The notes under the pieces are model-generated. The model did not search any database. It was not told the origin of the DNA and saw only the letters and a list, made by a program, of their open reading frames with translations. A DNA stretch of 64,000 nt, taken from NCBI RefSeq assembly GCF_000226095.1, contig NC_016473.1, forward strand, positions 3,100,001 to 3,164,000, in the 5' to 3' direction. The DNA comes from Thermothelomyces thermophilus ATCC 42464 (lineage: Eukaryota; Ascomycota; Sordariomycetes; Sordariales; Chaetomiaceae). The position numbers and the translations under genes are program-made. This document shows positions 1 to 9,564 of this stretch, one piece after another (the stretch's first letter is position 1; every line of letters begins with the position of its first letter).

Positions 1-84
1 CCGCCTCCCAATAGCTCCGGTAGTGAGTCTCGGGGCGCGCCTCAGGGTGGGCAGGGCCTGCGCGAAGAGTTTGGGTGCCGACAT
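1..84 (-). CDS. 5' end of a gene cut by the window edge; N-terminus looks like a mitochondrial presequence
   Basis: An ATG at 84-82 on the minus strand opens a frame with no stop to the window edge, giving 28 residues. The peptide starts MSAPKLFAQALPTLRR and is rich in Arg, Ala and Leu with no acidic residue, the composition expected of a mitochondrial targeting peptide. It is transcribed away from the UGO1-like gene, so 85-753 would be a shared divergent promoter. The product cannot be named from this piece and chance cannot be excluded in GC-rich DNA. Confidence 0.4.
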   Translation of the reverse strand, partial: MSAPKLFAQALPTLRRAPRLTTGAIGRR

Positions 85-556
85 CTCGACGGCTGTCGTC
101 TCTGGCGGGAGGCGATGACTAAAGCGGGCTGGAAATATATGGAGAGGGTGCAACAAGGGTAAACGCAAGAAGCTCCGGCTTAAAAAAAAAGATAGCAGGA
201 GCCCAAAAAGCAAACAACCTCCTTTGTGCTGCTGCTGCAAGAATGAGAGCCGGAGTTGAGCAATCACACCGCTCCTCGCTGCGCCTCTAGTTGTTCTGTT
301 GGCAATGCTGCAGGCGATAGATTTTCTCGTCAAATTGCGTTACATGCTGTTCTCCGTACTGCGTAGCCTGGAAATCCGATACTTCGGGAACCCTGGAATA
401 TCGGCCGAAGCGGTTGCTACATCCGATGTCTCCGCCTATGCGCATGGCCATCAGAACCCTCGCTTATGCAATATGCAGTGTGTGATGCATGGGCTGCCAA
501 GCACCGCTCCAAAGATTTCCAGCAGCTAATACTTCCTTATCGCCAAGCCAAGCAAA

Positions 557-662
557 GCCCATCTAAACTTCAAACTCGTCATGCACATGCAGCAGCTCGA
601 TAATCGCCGGCCCATCTAAACTTCAAACTCGTCATGCACATGCAGCAGCTCGATAATCGCCG
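557..662. repeat. Perfect 53-bp tandem duplication
   Basis: The 53 bases at 557-609 are repeated without a mismatch at 610-662. The pair lies 90-200 bp upstream of the UGO1-like start codon, inside the divergent promoter. I see nothing else in 85-753 apart from the TATA box at 709. Confidence 0.95.
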
Positions 663-708
663 CTGAGGTCAACCCAGAGCTGTCTGCCGGCCTCACGGAG
701 AGAAAACA

Positions 709-715
709 TATAAAA
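709..715 (+). promoter_or_regulatory. TATA box of the UGO1-like gene
   Basis: TATAAAA lies 39 bp before the ATG at 754. It is a perfect match at a plausible distance for a short 5' leader. Confidence 0.5.
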
Positions 716-753
716 CGGTCCGTCCGCCATTATACCATGGTACAAAGGACAGC

Positions 754-2484
754 ATGGCGAACCACAACGACGGGGTCAATCCCCTAAGACCATACTACAT
801 CCCGCCCTCCATCGGCGAACCACCCGAGGCTCTGCCCACTCCCGGTCCGCGCGCATTTTCCCAAGCCAGCTCGACGGGCAGGTATGCGTCCAAGGCGCGC
901 GACATCTTCTCCGACATCGATTACAAGGACTACATTGCCGAGCCGTCCCCCTCGGTAGTACAGACGGTCAAGGAGGTGCTGGACGAGTTGCTATGGAAGT
1001 ACACGTCGGTCCTGATGGCCCAGCCGTTCGAGGTCGCCAAAACAATCATGCAGGTCAGGGTTCAGGACGACCTCGGGGGGTTGGAGGCGGCGGCGGCAGC
1101 AGCAGCAGCAGCAGCAGCAGCGGACGACGCCAGGCAACGACAGGCCAGCCACCGAATCAACATGTATGACGAGGTAAGAGCGAGAGCACCGTCCAGGAAG
1201 CGCTCGGCAAATTGACTGATCCGTTCCAACTCTCGGCAGGCCACCCTCGGCGATTCGGATTCGGATATAGACGAATCCGCTTTCTTTAGCTCCCACCAAC
1301 CCCGAACACCATCTCCTACCCTCCCCCGCTCCAAGCGGGCGGGACATCCGGCGTCACCGTTACCATCATCACCCAAGACCGTACCCGCCCACCAGCTCGC
1401 CATCCGCACCCCCGACTCGGTCCTCGAGGTGATCGCCCAGCTCTGGCAAAAAGAAGGCGCCTGGGGCGTGTGGAAGGGATCCAACGCGACATTCCTCTAC
1501 TCCGTCCTGCAATCCCTGCTGGAGAACTGGTCGCGCAGCCTCCTGAGCGCGCTCTTCAACGTCCCCGACCTCGGGGTCCGGCAGGACATGGATCGACTCG
1601 TTGACATAGCCTCCCCTTACCCCTGGGCCTCGCTCTTCGTCGCCGCCACAGCCGCCGTCGTGACGGGTCTGATTCTCTCCCCTCTCGACCTGGTCCGCAC
1701 CCGGTAAGCCCCATTTTTTCCCCTCCCTTATATTCCTTTCTTCCTTACATTCTTCCTCCCCCCTTGACAGCCGCTAACGTTGGAACCACCCCTTTCCAGC
1801 CTAGTAATCACGTCCACGGCGTCCAAGCAGACCCGGCGCACCCTCTCCACCCTGCGCAGCCTGCCCTCCTACCTCTGCCCGTCCCCGCTCGTCCTGCCGA
1901 CCGTCCTGCACTCCCTCGTGCACCCGCTCCTGACCCTGTCGACCCCGCTGGTGCTGCGCACCCGCTTCATGATCGACCGCGAGCTGGCGCCCGCCACCTT
2001 CTCCGTCGCCAAGTTCTGCTCCTCCACCCTCGCGCTGCTGCTCAAGCTGCCCCTCGAGACGGTCTTGCGCCGCGGCCAGGTGGCCGTCCTGCGCTCCGAA
2101 GCCTACGTCCGCGCGCCGGAGGGGCGGCGGGGGGCGGCGGGGGGCGCGGCCGGCCCCGGGAGGAGGCTGGACGAGAAGCCGCCCGCGGCCGAGCTCGAGA
2201 CCATCGTGCCGGTGGGCGGCTTCAACGGCCTGTTTGGCACCATGTACTCGATCGTGAACGAGGAAGGGTCGCATGCGGTCGCCGTCTCCGGCGCCGGGAA
2301 GCCCGGGGCGAGGAAGGGCAGGGCCGGAAGCGCCAGCAACGGCAGCGCGAACGTGGCCGAGACGGTGTACCGGAGGGGCCAGGGCCTGGATGGGCTGTGG
2401 AGAGGGTGGAAGGTCAGCTGGTGGGGGCTGGTCGGGCTGTGGGCAGCCGGTGTGTTGGGCGGCGGCGGGGATGGAGAGTTCTAA
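754..2484 (+). CDS. ugo1: UGO1-like mitochondrial outer-membrane fusion/carrier protein
   Basis: Three exons (754-1173, 1240-1703, 1800-2484) encode 522 residues. Both introns are GT-AG: 66 nt, with a TGACTGAT branch site, and 96 nt, with a GCTAAC branch site. The first ends between codons and the second splits an Arg codon. Degenerate mitochondrial-carrier signatures appear three times: PFEVAK near residues 91-96, PLDLVRTR near 288-295 and PLETVLRR near 379-386. This fits Ugo1, a modified carrier of the outer membrane that links the fusion GTPases in yeast mitochondrial fusion. The N-terminal part is hydrophilic and the C-terminal part has hydrophobic stretches ending in a Trp-rich segment. 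Twelve consecutive Ala codons, mostly GCA/GCG, occur at 1087-1122 and look like a slippage-prone linker. The family call rests on these motifs and overall plan; a divergent inner-membrane carrier is the alternative. Confidence 0.8.
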
Positions 2485-2497
2485 ACAACCATTACTC

Positions 2498-2629
2498 TCC
2501 CTCCTCTCCTCTTTCCCTCCTCTCCTCTTTCCCTCCTCTCCTCTTTCCCTCCTCTCCTCTTTCCCTCCTCTCCTCTTTCCCTCCTCTCCTCTTTCCCTCC
2601 TCTCCTCTTTCCCTCCTCTCCTCTTTCCC
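2498..2629 (+). repeat. 16-bp pyrimidine minisatellite, about 8 copies
   Basis: The unit TCCCTCCTCTCCTCTT repeats at exact 16-bp steps from 2498 with eight full copies and a partial ninth. It starts 14 bp after the UGO1-like stop codon, so it lies in the 3' UTR. It is C/T only on the plus strand. Confidence 0.95.
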
Positions 2630-3349
2630 ACTTGGAGGAGTTGGCCCTCTGCCGTTATTCTCCTCACAATCTCTCCTTATCATGGAGGCTCAGTGGGATG
2701 GTTTGTACACCAAGAGGAAGTGTCGTGGTTAGATGAGGTGAGGCGAGGCTGCTCGCCTCTGTGTTCCTGACAAAAGAGAGGGGTCGAGTGGTTCCAGGCG
2801 TTTCCTATTAGGGCGGTGTGTCTTTTTTTGCGTTATCTCGGTCTTTATTAGTGATTCCCCGCTCACGATTTGTTATGGCATCCCGGCCTCGGGCTCGGGT
2901 TTGTAGCTCTAGTTTGGCGCCTATGTATGTACAAAAGTTGGGGTCGATAAACGGATAATACAAGTACGGCTTGGTTAGCGCTGGTACTTGGAAATGTTAT
3001 GCATTTAAATCCATGTTGATGTGAGCACCCGCCGTGGGAACTGCTTGGCGCCCGGGCGCAAGACTACATGCAGCTGCCCTCAAGCAAAGGCAGTCTGGCA
3101 AGGCGAATACAGCACCTAAACCGCAAAGGCGTATCGAGACATCTTATGAAGCGAAAAGGGCATCAGACCCAGCCAAGTGGTAGGCACCGGACAAGAATAA
3201 AGCTCCCGTATACACGATCATGCAAAAACTATGTACAATGAAGCTCCCAAACCTAAGATGTGTGTAGTGTAGCCACATCCCAATCTCGAACTACATCACA
3301 TCATCATCATCATCATCATGCATCCCTTTCTCGCCGGCAACGATCTCCC
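2630..3349. other. Convergent intergenic region without a gene
   Basis: This stretch holds the 3' ends of the convergent UGO1-like and AA9 genes. The only structured sequence is a CAT microsatellite at about 3297-3319, next to the AA9 stop codon. No frame here has coding character. Confidence 0.7.
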
Positions 3350-4378
3350 TTACAAACACTGGGAGTACCACTCGTTGAGGACGGAGCAGCTCGAGCCGGG
3401 GGCGCACACCGTCGGGCCCGTCCATCCGTTGCCACCACACTGGCCGTACTTGGTCTGCACATCGCCGGAGGGCGGGGCGGTAGTCTGCGCGGCCGAGGTA
3501 GTGGTCGTCCTCAGGGTGGTGCTCGGGGCGGCGGAGGTGGCGGCGGTGGTGGTGGCGGTAGGGTTGGCGCCGCCGCCGCCGGGAACGGTGGCCGTGCCGG
3601 TGGCAGTGGCGACCGACGTGCTCTGGGCGATCGAGCTGGCGGCGCCGGCAATGAGGGCCGGGCCGGGGACGGTGTAATCCGGGGAGGAGACGTAGGGGTT
3701 GAAGAGGATGCCCGGGTCGGTCGCCTTGTACAGCGAGGTGCCGGCGACGCCGCTGGGCAGGTTGCTGCCGCCGCCGGTGACGCGGAGGTTGATGCACTGC
3801 GGGTAGGCCTGGGCGCCGTTGGGGCTCTGAGCACCGTGGAGGGCGATGATCTCGTGGCGGAGGACGTAGTTGCCGGCCTTGAGATCCGACGGGATCTGGA
3901 CGAGCCAGCTGTTGCCGTTGGCGCGCAGAGCGTCGGCGGCCCAGCGGCCGGCGGCCTTGTCGTAGCCGGCGCCGTCAATCTTGAACCAGCGCAGCGACGA
4001 CTTGTCGACGGTCTCGCAGTCACCGTTGCAGGCGGCTAGGTAGTCAATGACGGGGCCGATGTGGGATTCGGGCCACTCGGGGGTCCAGACGATGTTGATC
4101 TTGTCTCCGGCAGCAACGGTAGCGTGGCCGCCGCCGGGGGTGGCGCTCTTGTGGCAGATGATATCTGGCGTGCCAAAGCTGTTGGGTTCAACGAAGCCAT
4201 TATCCTGATCGGCTGCCGTCCAGCCGATGACTGTTGGCGGGTTGGGCTGGTACCAGTCTGTCGTGGGGTCGTAGTTCCTGTAGTAGACGCCGTTGACGAC
4301 GATGTGGCTGACGTGGCCATGTGCAGCGACGAGGGCCGCGCCCGTCAGGCCAGCGAGGAGAGCAGAGGCCTTGGACAT
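3350..4378 (-). CDS. Secreted AA9 (formerly GH61) lytic polysaccharide monooxygenase with C-terminal CBM1
   Basis: An intronless gene of 342 residues. Residues 1-19 are a signal peptide ending in VAA, and cleavage exposes His20, the N-terminal copper ligand of the histidine brace. The second ligand is His106 in SHIGPV and the axial Tyr is Tyr192 in AQAYPQC; His175 and Gln190 fit the second-sphere positions. The AA9 domain runs to about residue 245. A Ser/Thr/Pro/Ala/Gly linker follows, and a CBM1 occupies roughly the last 36 residues with its four Cys and aromatic face (YGQCGG, EWYSQC). AA9 enzymes oxidatively cleave cellulose or related glucans outside the cell, usually with cellulases and an electron donor. 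The ATG at 4378 was chosen because it places the signal peptide exactly; the frame stays open further upstream but runs through the promoter. C1 or C4 regioselectivity cannot be read from the sequence. Confidence 0.95.
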   Translation of the reverse strand: MSKASALLAGLTGAALVAAHGHVSHIVVNGVYYRNYDPTTDWYQPNPPTVIGWTAADQDNGFVEPNSFGTPDIICHKSATPGGGHATVAAGDKINIVWTPEWPESHIGPVIDYLAACNGDCETVDKSSLRWFKIDGAGYDKAAGRWAADALRANGNSWLVQIPSDLKAGNYVLRHEIIALHGAQSPNGAQAYPQCINLRVTGGGSNLPSGVAGTSLYKATDPGILFNPYVSSPDYTVPGPALIAGAASSIAQSTSVATATGTATVPGGGGANPTATTTAATSAAPSTTLRTTTTSAAQTTAPPSGDVQTKYGQCGGNGWTGPTVCAPGSSCSVLNEWYSQCL

Positions 4379-4500
4379 GTCGATTACGTTTCTAGAACCA
4401 GTCAAGAGACGATGGTATGGCTTGGGACAGACACGGGCGTTGTGGGCTGACGGTCGACTGGTGAAGCTCCCGGGTCTTCGGCTGGGGTTCCAAGTGACCC

Positions 4501-4507
4501 TTTTATA
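4501..4507 (-). promoter_or_regulatory. TATA box of the AA9 gene
   Basis: TATAAAA on the minus strand lies about 125 bp before the AA9 start codon. Farther upstream are GGCTAA at 4813-4818 (Xyr1/Xlr1-like hexamer) and CTGGGG-type sites, for example at 4482-4487, matching the CRE1 consensus SYGGRG. These motifs are short and are only consistent with cellulose induction and carbon repression. Confidence 0.5.
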
Positions 4508-6019
4508 ACCAGACCAGGTGTGAGCCACTAAGATGCCTGCCAAGTCGCGGCACACTGCAGTGTCGTCAACCAGGGCCATGGCCGCCAACCGATGGAAACA
4601 GAGACGACCCGGGATATCGGAGCGGCAAAGGCGGGCCACGAGATGAGTAGGGCCGTCCGTCCGTCTCGGCATGCAGCCGCAGGGGTAACATGAGTGTCCC
4701 CGTGCTCGACATGGTGGAGGGCATGCTGCAAGGTGTGGAAACAAGGAAACCTGGGGATGTTTTCTGGCCTTCCAACGGGTTCCATGCCACGGTTCTGGGA
4801 GGGAGAGCGCGAGGCTAACGGTTGCAACGTCCAAGTCGACCGGGCATCTGTGGTTGCTTGATGGAAATTCTCCTTAGGGGCACGGGCTTCTACCCCCCGT
4901 CTCTTGGAGACCTGACCGTTGTCGAGGTTGGAATTCAGGGGATCTGTGAGGGCCCGGGGAGGAGCATCGACCAATCCATGTGGTCAATCATCGATCAGGA
5001 GGCAAGGCGGTTTCCCGGAAACCGGACCTCGCGCCATTCTGCTTTAGGTAATGCGGGAGTCTCTGTCCGATGCGGCGCAGAAAGCCCACTCGGGAAGCAA
5101 GGGTGGTTCTGGGGAAATGCAACCTTGTGTTCCAATCGCCCCGGTTTTGAGGTCCATATACCGCCATTAGTGAATTTAGGCAAGAGGACGTAGAAGCCAC
5201 CGTAACAGAAGTCAAGGGGCGGACGTCGAGGTCTTCATTTAACGATGACCCGAGCGACGGGAACCCGCAATATACTTGTATCTATTAAGTAGAGAAAACG
5301 GGTCGCCAAGGACGCAATACCGACTTGCAGCGGCTCGGTAGTGGTGAGAGATGAGGCGCTCGGTTGCTGAGCCGGTTGGTGGAAGAGTGGAAAATGCAAG
5401 AGCGGAAGAGGTTGGTTGATCGGGGCCGCCGCGGCGCGCCATCCCATTGCCAGTGCCAAGGCCCCCGCAAGTCCTGCCAGTGACTGCCTGGAGGGGGGTG
5501 CTCAGGACTTCCAGAAGGGGAAGGAACGGCCGGACCCGAGATCCATTGGTGGCATACCAATCCGCACGCTACTTCTTTACCAAGATTTTGCGCTCAGTCA
5601 CTGAGAACTGCGAATGCTAGCGTGGGAAAATGACCACTGGCGTCACCGGCTTCGCAGAACGAACGAGACTATTCTGCGGAAACTCGGGACGAACTCCAAC
5701 CGCCCCGAACGCCAACCTTTCGCTGACAAACATGTGACAAAGTCTTTGCGAGCAGCCCGTAGGTCGAGTCCATCAGTCAACGGATTTTTTTTCCTTGCTC
5801 GGCCATTGCGCAATCCAAGAAGTGCAAGAGCTCAACCGACCCTCGCAAGCGACGCGACGTGGCGTTGCAAAAGATGACCGCGACCTCACGAAGTGGACTC
5901 GATAACGAAGGTAGCCCGCGTCAGACATGCACACCTGTCAAGCAAGGAAACTCGCCCAGACAGGATACCGCTCGAGCGCCGTCATATCCTCCGTATTCAA
6001 TGCCAATACAACCTCAATG
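4508..6019. other. Intergenic region, no gene supported
   Basis: The AA9 promoter occupies the left part. Open frames here are short, overlap on both strands and show no motif or splice pattern I recognise. I see no tRNA and no repeat. Confidence 0.6.
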
Positions 6020-6744
6020 CCTTCTTCGGTGCCCTCGGCCCCTCCCTCGGCCTCCCTTCCCCATTCCTCTCCTCCCCCTCCTCCCCCTCCTCCGGGGCAA
6101 GACAATGGCGAACTCGGGGTGGCGCGCGAGGAGGTCGTCGTAGAGAATGGTGTGCGGTGTCCGTGCTGCCGGTTCTTGGGCTGCTGCCTGGTGGTGGTGA
6201 TGGTGGTGGTGTTGGTCCTCCGGCGTGACGCGGCCGGTCGCCAGGCGCAGCGACAGGGTTCGGTGGAGGGGTTCGTCCCGGGTCGGGGTGAGCGGCTGCT
6301 GTTGCGTCGTCCATGGGGTCGGACCGCGCGCAGGCGGCCCAGGACGGACGAGCTCGACCACGCCCGTGCCTCCGGCCTTCAGCTGGGCGAAGCTCATTCC
6401 GGCCAAGGGTCCCCCCTGAACAGGCATTTCTTGAAGGACGACGTCCTGGTCTGTTGGGGACCGTCGTAGTCCCACTCGGCCGCCATCCGTGGTGAAAACA
6501 CGGCCTCTGAGGTAAGGTAAGGAAGGCGGCGGTTAAGCTCTTGCAGGCCGGCTCTCAGCTTTTCAACCCCGTCCGGTGGGTTGGGTGTCTCGAAAATGAG
6601 AAACAAGCTTGTGTGGATCCCGGGCATATAATTATTGGTCAAGCGGCGACAGTATGACACGTCCGAGTCGGCGACGAGGCCATGGCGCTGGAGTTGTGGG
6701 CGCGGCCCCTTGTCATCAACCTGAAAGCTCAGTGAACGACCCTG
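6020..6744 (-). pseudogene. Frameshifted N-terminal relic of a fungal acyltransferase (trichothecene 3-O-acetyltransferase/BAHD-like family)
   Basis: On the minus strand a frame open from 6744 reads through about 6394. It contains MPGIHTSLFLIFETP and then a KLRAGLQELNRRLPYL segment, closely matching the start of fungal transferase-family proteins (PF02458-like). The family's next block, VVLQEMPVQGGPLAG followed by FAQLKAGG, is found in a second frame starting near 6475, so the frame changes at about 6450-6475. After about 6390 the resemblance fades into His-, Pro- and Arg-rich sequence. No start codon is visible before a TAG at 6747-6745, although a CTTTCAG acceptor-like site lies near 6730. 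The HxxxD active-site motif and the whole C-terminal half are missing. An unusual intron could mimic the frameshift, but the missing C-terminus makes a relic more likely. Confidence 0.55.
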
Positions 6745-7143
6745 CTAGAATTGGGGGTTTGGATGAATACCTAGGTAATTATGCTTGCTGCAAGGCAGTA
6801 AGACCGAGATAATGTGCATAAATATCTCCCTCTGACTCTACTATTATTTCAGGGCTCCCTTAGTATCTTAGGTGAGGAACAGACTACAGTAATACCACTA
6901 AGTGGTCGGTCCCCCCGTCAGCAGCCAATGATATCGTTAACGTCGACATGCAACCTGCCGATTGACTCATTGGCCGTGTAAATCATCTATAGTTGTTGTA
7001 TTTGAGGAGTGGAGAACCGTCCACAGTTAATTAGTTAATAATCACGACTTCGTGAGTATCATACATTCAGTGATTGAAGCTTTCGAACTTGAGACAAAAA
7101 AGTGCAACAACCAGCTTGCGAGATGGAAGGGCCAGCGTGGTTA
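6745..7143. other. Intergenic region, nothing recognised
   Basis: This is AT-richer spacer between the acyltransferase relic and the 3' end of the SDR gene. No coding frame, RNA gene or repeat is apparent. Confidence 0.6.
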
Positions 7144-8552
7144 TTAATACTGGAACTCCTGCCCGACCAGCTTCTCGCTCAGCTTCCATAGCCTCTCTGC
7201 TTCGACAGGGCTCGTGGCCCACGGCTTGACCGGGTCGACCCAGGGATCGGCAATATGGGAGTCGAGGAGGTAATCTCCGTTATGATCTGTTCCTCGATCA
7301 GGATCACCGCACGAGACACTCCCGAGGCAGAATCAAGTTGAGGGAAGAGGGAAGAGGGGAGAGGAACTCTCTGTTACCTTCCAGGCTGGGATGGAAAGCG
7401 GCAGAAACGTAGGTGGCTATGCCCTGGTCGATGTTCTTGAACTGAAAGCCAGTATGCCAGCCCTCTTCGTTCCCCAGGGCCCTGTCTAGCGCTTCTACGG
7501 AGGTCGTTAGAGACACAACTAAGTTTCAAATACGTATATATATATATATGCGTGCCGCGTCTGATAAAGGATGCGAGACAAAAGAAGGGAGAATAAAAAA
7601 AAAATAGGGGGGAAAGTGGGGGAGGTGGTAGGTCGGGGATTGTATAAAGAAAGAAAGAAAAATTGGACATACGAAAGCTGGCAAATTCACCCCCATCCCA
7701 GTCCAGGTGGGGGCCCAAGTTAGTCCCGCCGATGGCGCCGGGATGCACGCTGAAGGCGCGCAGGCCCTTGTGCCCGAGTTTCTCGGCCAGCGAGATGGCC
7801 AGCAGCATGTTGGCCGTCTTGGACTGGCCGTAGGCGTGCCACTTGTTGTAATTCTCTCCCCCCTGTTTTTTTTTTTTTTTGTTTTTTGTTAGATTATTCC
7901 AATAGTCAGTCAGCCTCTCTCTCTCGTCTCTTGTCGAAAACAGAGAGGAGGGAAAGAAAAAAAGAAGAAGAAGAGAGAGAGAGAAAAAAAAGGGAAGACG
8001 CACGTGGAAATCCAAGTCACCCCACCGGATCGAGCTCAGCCGGTGGCCCGCACTGCTGACGCTCACGACCCTGGGAGCGGGAGCGGCGAGGAGCTTGTCG
8101 ATGATGAGGTTGGTGAAGAGGAAGTGGCCGAGGTGGTTGGTGCCGAACTGGCGCTCGAAGCCGTCGGCGGTGGTCTCGTAGCGGTGGAGGGCCATGATGC
8201 CGGCGTTGTTGACGAGGACGTCGATGGCGGGCACGTCGGCCCAGGCGTTGAGCTCGGCGGCGGCGGCGCGCACGGCGGCCAGGGAGGCGAGGTCGAGCCG
8301 CAGCAGGCGCGTGCGCACGTCCGGGCGGGCGGCGGCGACGGCGTCGGCCGTCTGCCGGACCTTGGCGAGGTCGCGCCCGGCCAGGATCAGCAGCGCCGGC
8401 CCGGCCACGGCGATGGCGCGCACGAACTCGGCCCCGAGGCTGTTGGGCGACACGCCCGTCGTCAGGATGACCTTGCCGCGGATGTGCGGCGCCAGCTCCT
8501 GGACGAGCTGAGAGCCCGTCGTCTCGAAACCGTACTTGTTCTGCCCGGCCAT
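7144..8552 (-). CDS. Short-chain dehydrogenase/reductase (classical SDR, retinol-dehydrogenase/WW-oxidoreductase-like)
   Basis: Four exons on the minus strand (8552-8004, 7862-7673, 7494-7378, 7286-7144) encode 332 residues. Intron 1 is 141 nt, a multiple of three with no in-frame stop. Intron 2 (7672-7495) uses the acceptor 12 nt after a CTAAC branch site; a nearer acceptor at 7519 stays in frame but lacks a branch site. Intron 3 is 91 nt. Motifs are NNAG at 115-118, the N139 region, catalytic Ser in VSVSSAGH near 166-167 and YGQSK with Tyr194 and Lys198, followed by HPGAIGGTNL. These support an NAD(P)H-dependent oxidoreductase in a Rossmann fold. The cofactor loop reads TGVSPNSLG at 32-40, so the usual middle glycines of TGxxxGxG are replaced by Asn and Ser. 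There is no signal peptide and the substrate cannot be predicted. Confidence 0.85.
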
Positions 8553-8671
8553 GATGGAACTGGATCGTCTGAATCGCCAAGTACCAGGTACGTAACTAGG
8601 TAATAAGGATGTCGTTGAGTCGAGCGCAGATCAGGGCCGACCACGCAGCTTCGAGGTCAGGAAGGTAGGCC

Positions 8672-8678
8672 TTTTATA
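8672..8678 (-). promoter_or_regulatory. TATA box of the SDR gene
   Basis: TATAAAA on the minus strand lies about 120 bp before the SDR start codon at 8552. The spacing resembles that of the AA9 promoter. Confidence 0.4.
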
Positions 8679-9343
8679 TCTATCTGTTCTAATTCTAACA
8701 TCATCGGCAATGAGAAGGCCCTCCTGCCCTTGGACGCGTGGCACCGCCATAGAGTAGTGGCCTGCGCGCATGTTTCTTGCCGATGGTGCGTCAACCGATC
8801 TGCTGGTTTTTCGGCTTTATGAAGCATCTTGGGATCGGCGTTAGGTCATCAACGCCAGCTGTGGGGCCGGGGCTGAAGCTGCCTGCTCTTACGGAGTACA
8901 TACATAGTAGCAGTTCTTGCTGTTTCAGCTGGGGGTGGATTTCGTACCCAGAGTATCGAGGGTCCAGAGTGTATTCTTCCTTATTAGTCCAGGGTGCTGC
9001 TGGCTGCGCGGAAGATTCGGAGTTAATAGTGGAGTTATTCTTCCGGCCTTAATGGAGTTTAGACCTAGATTTGCGCATCCGCACGCCCGTAACATAGAAC
9101 CCGCCAGAAGGCCAACTGCAAGCGGTTTGTTCGCTTGTGTAACTAACATAGGTACATACCTAGGTAAGGTAGGCACTCCCTAGGTATCTACATATTACCA
9201 CCGAGAGAGAGAGAGGGAGGGAGGAATTATCGTTACAGCGATAGCTATCCGGACTTCCCGACGAAAGAAACGCATGACTATCGTCAGCCGTGTTTAATCA
9301 ATTTGGCCAATTCATTGTTACATTCTACGTCATCTAATACTTT
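8679..9343. other. Intergenic region left of the transposon island
   Basis: No gene is supported. A short GA-rich tract lies near 9203-9222. Base composition falls toward the island edge at 9344-9349. Confidence 0.6.
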
Positions 9344-9348
9344 GTAAG

Positions 9349-9564
9349 TGTCAGAAGCTATAGAGCTTCTAAGAGTATTAGCCACATACATACCACAGCT
9401 ATATAAGGCTATTCAACGCATTGGCCAGCTCCTTTATCTATCTATAAATATCAGTCGTTTTTGTCTCCTTTATAGATAGTTTAACAAGGCACTCTTTTCT
9501 TTCGTATAGCCACCTACTACAGACTGCTTTCAACGCTCCCGGAAGCTCATCACTATATTCGGCA
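9349..9564 (+). repeat. 5' LTR of copia element A
   Basis: 216 bp and about 90% alike to the copy at 61065-61276 by eye. Most differences are C/T or G/A transitions. Confidence 0.93.

Noticed and set aside
1764-2732. Long alternative frames over the UGO1-like gene and its minisatellite on both strands
   Set aside because: They are Arg/Pro/Ala- or Arg/Gly/Glu-rich by-products of GC-rich coding DNA and a 16-bp repeat; the spliced frame alone shows carrier signatures.
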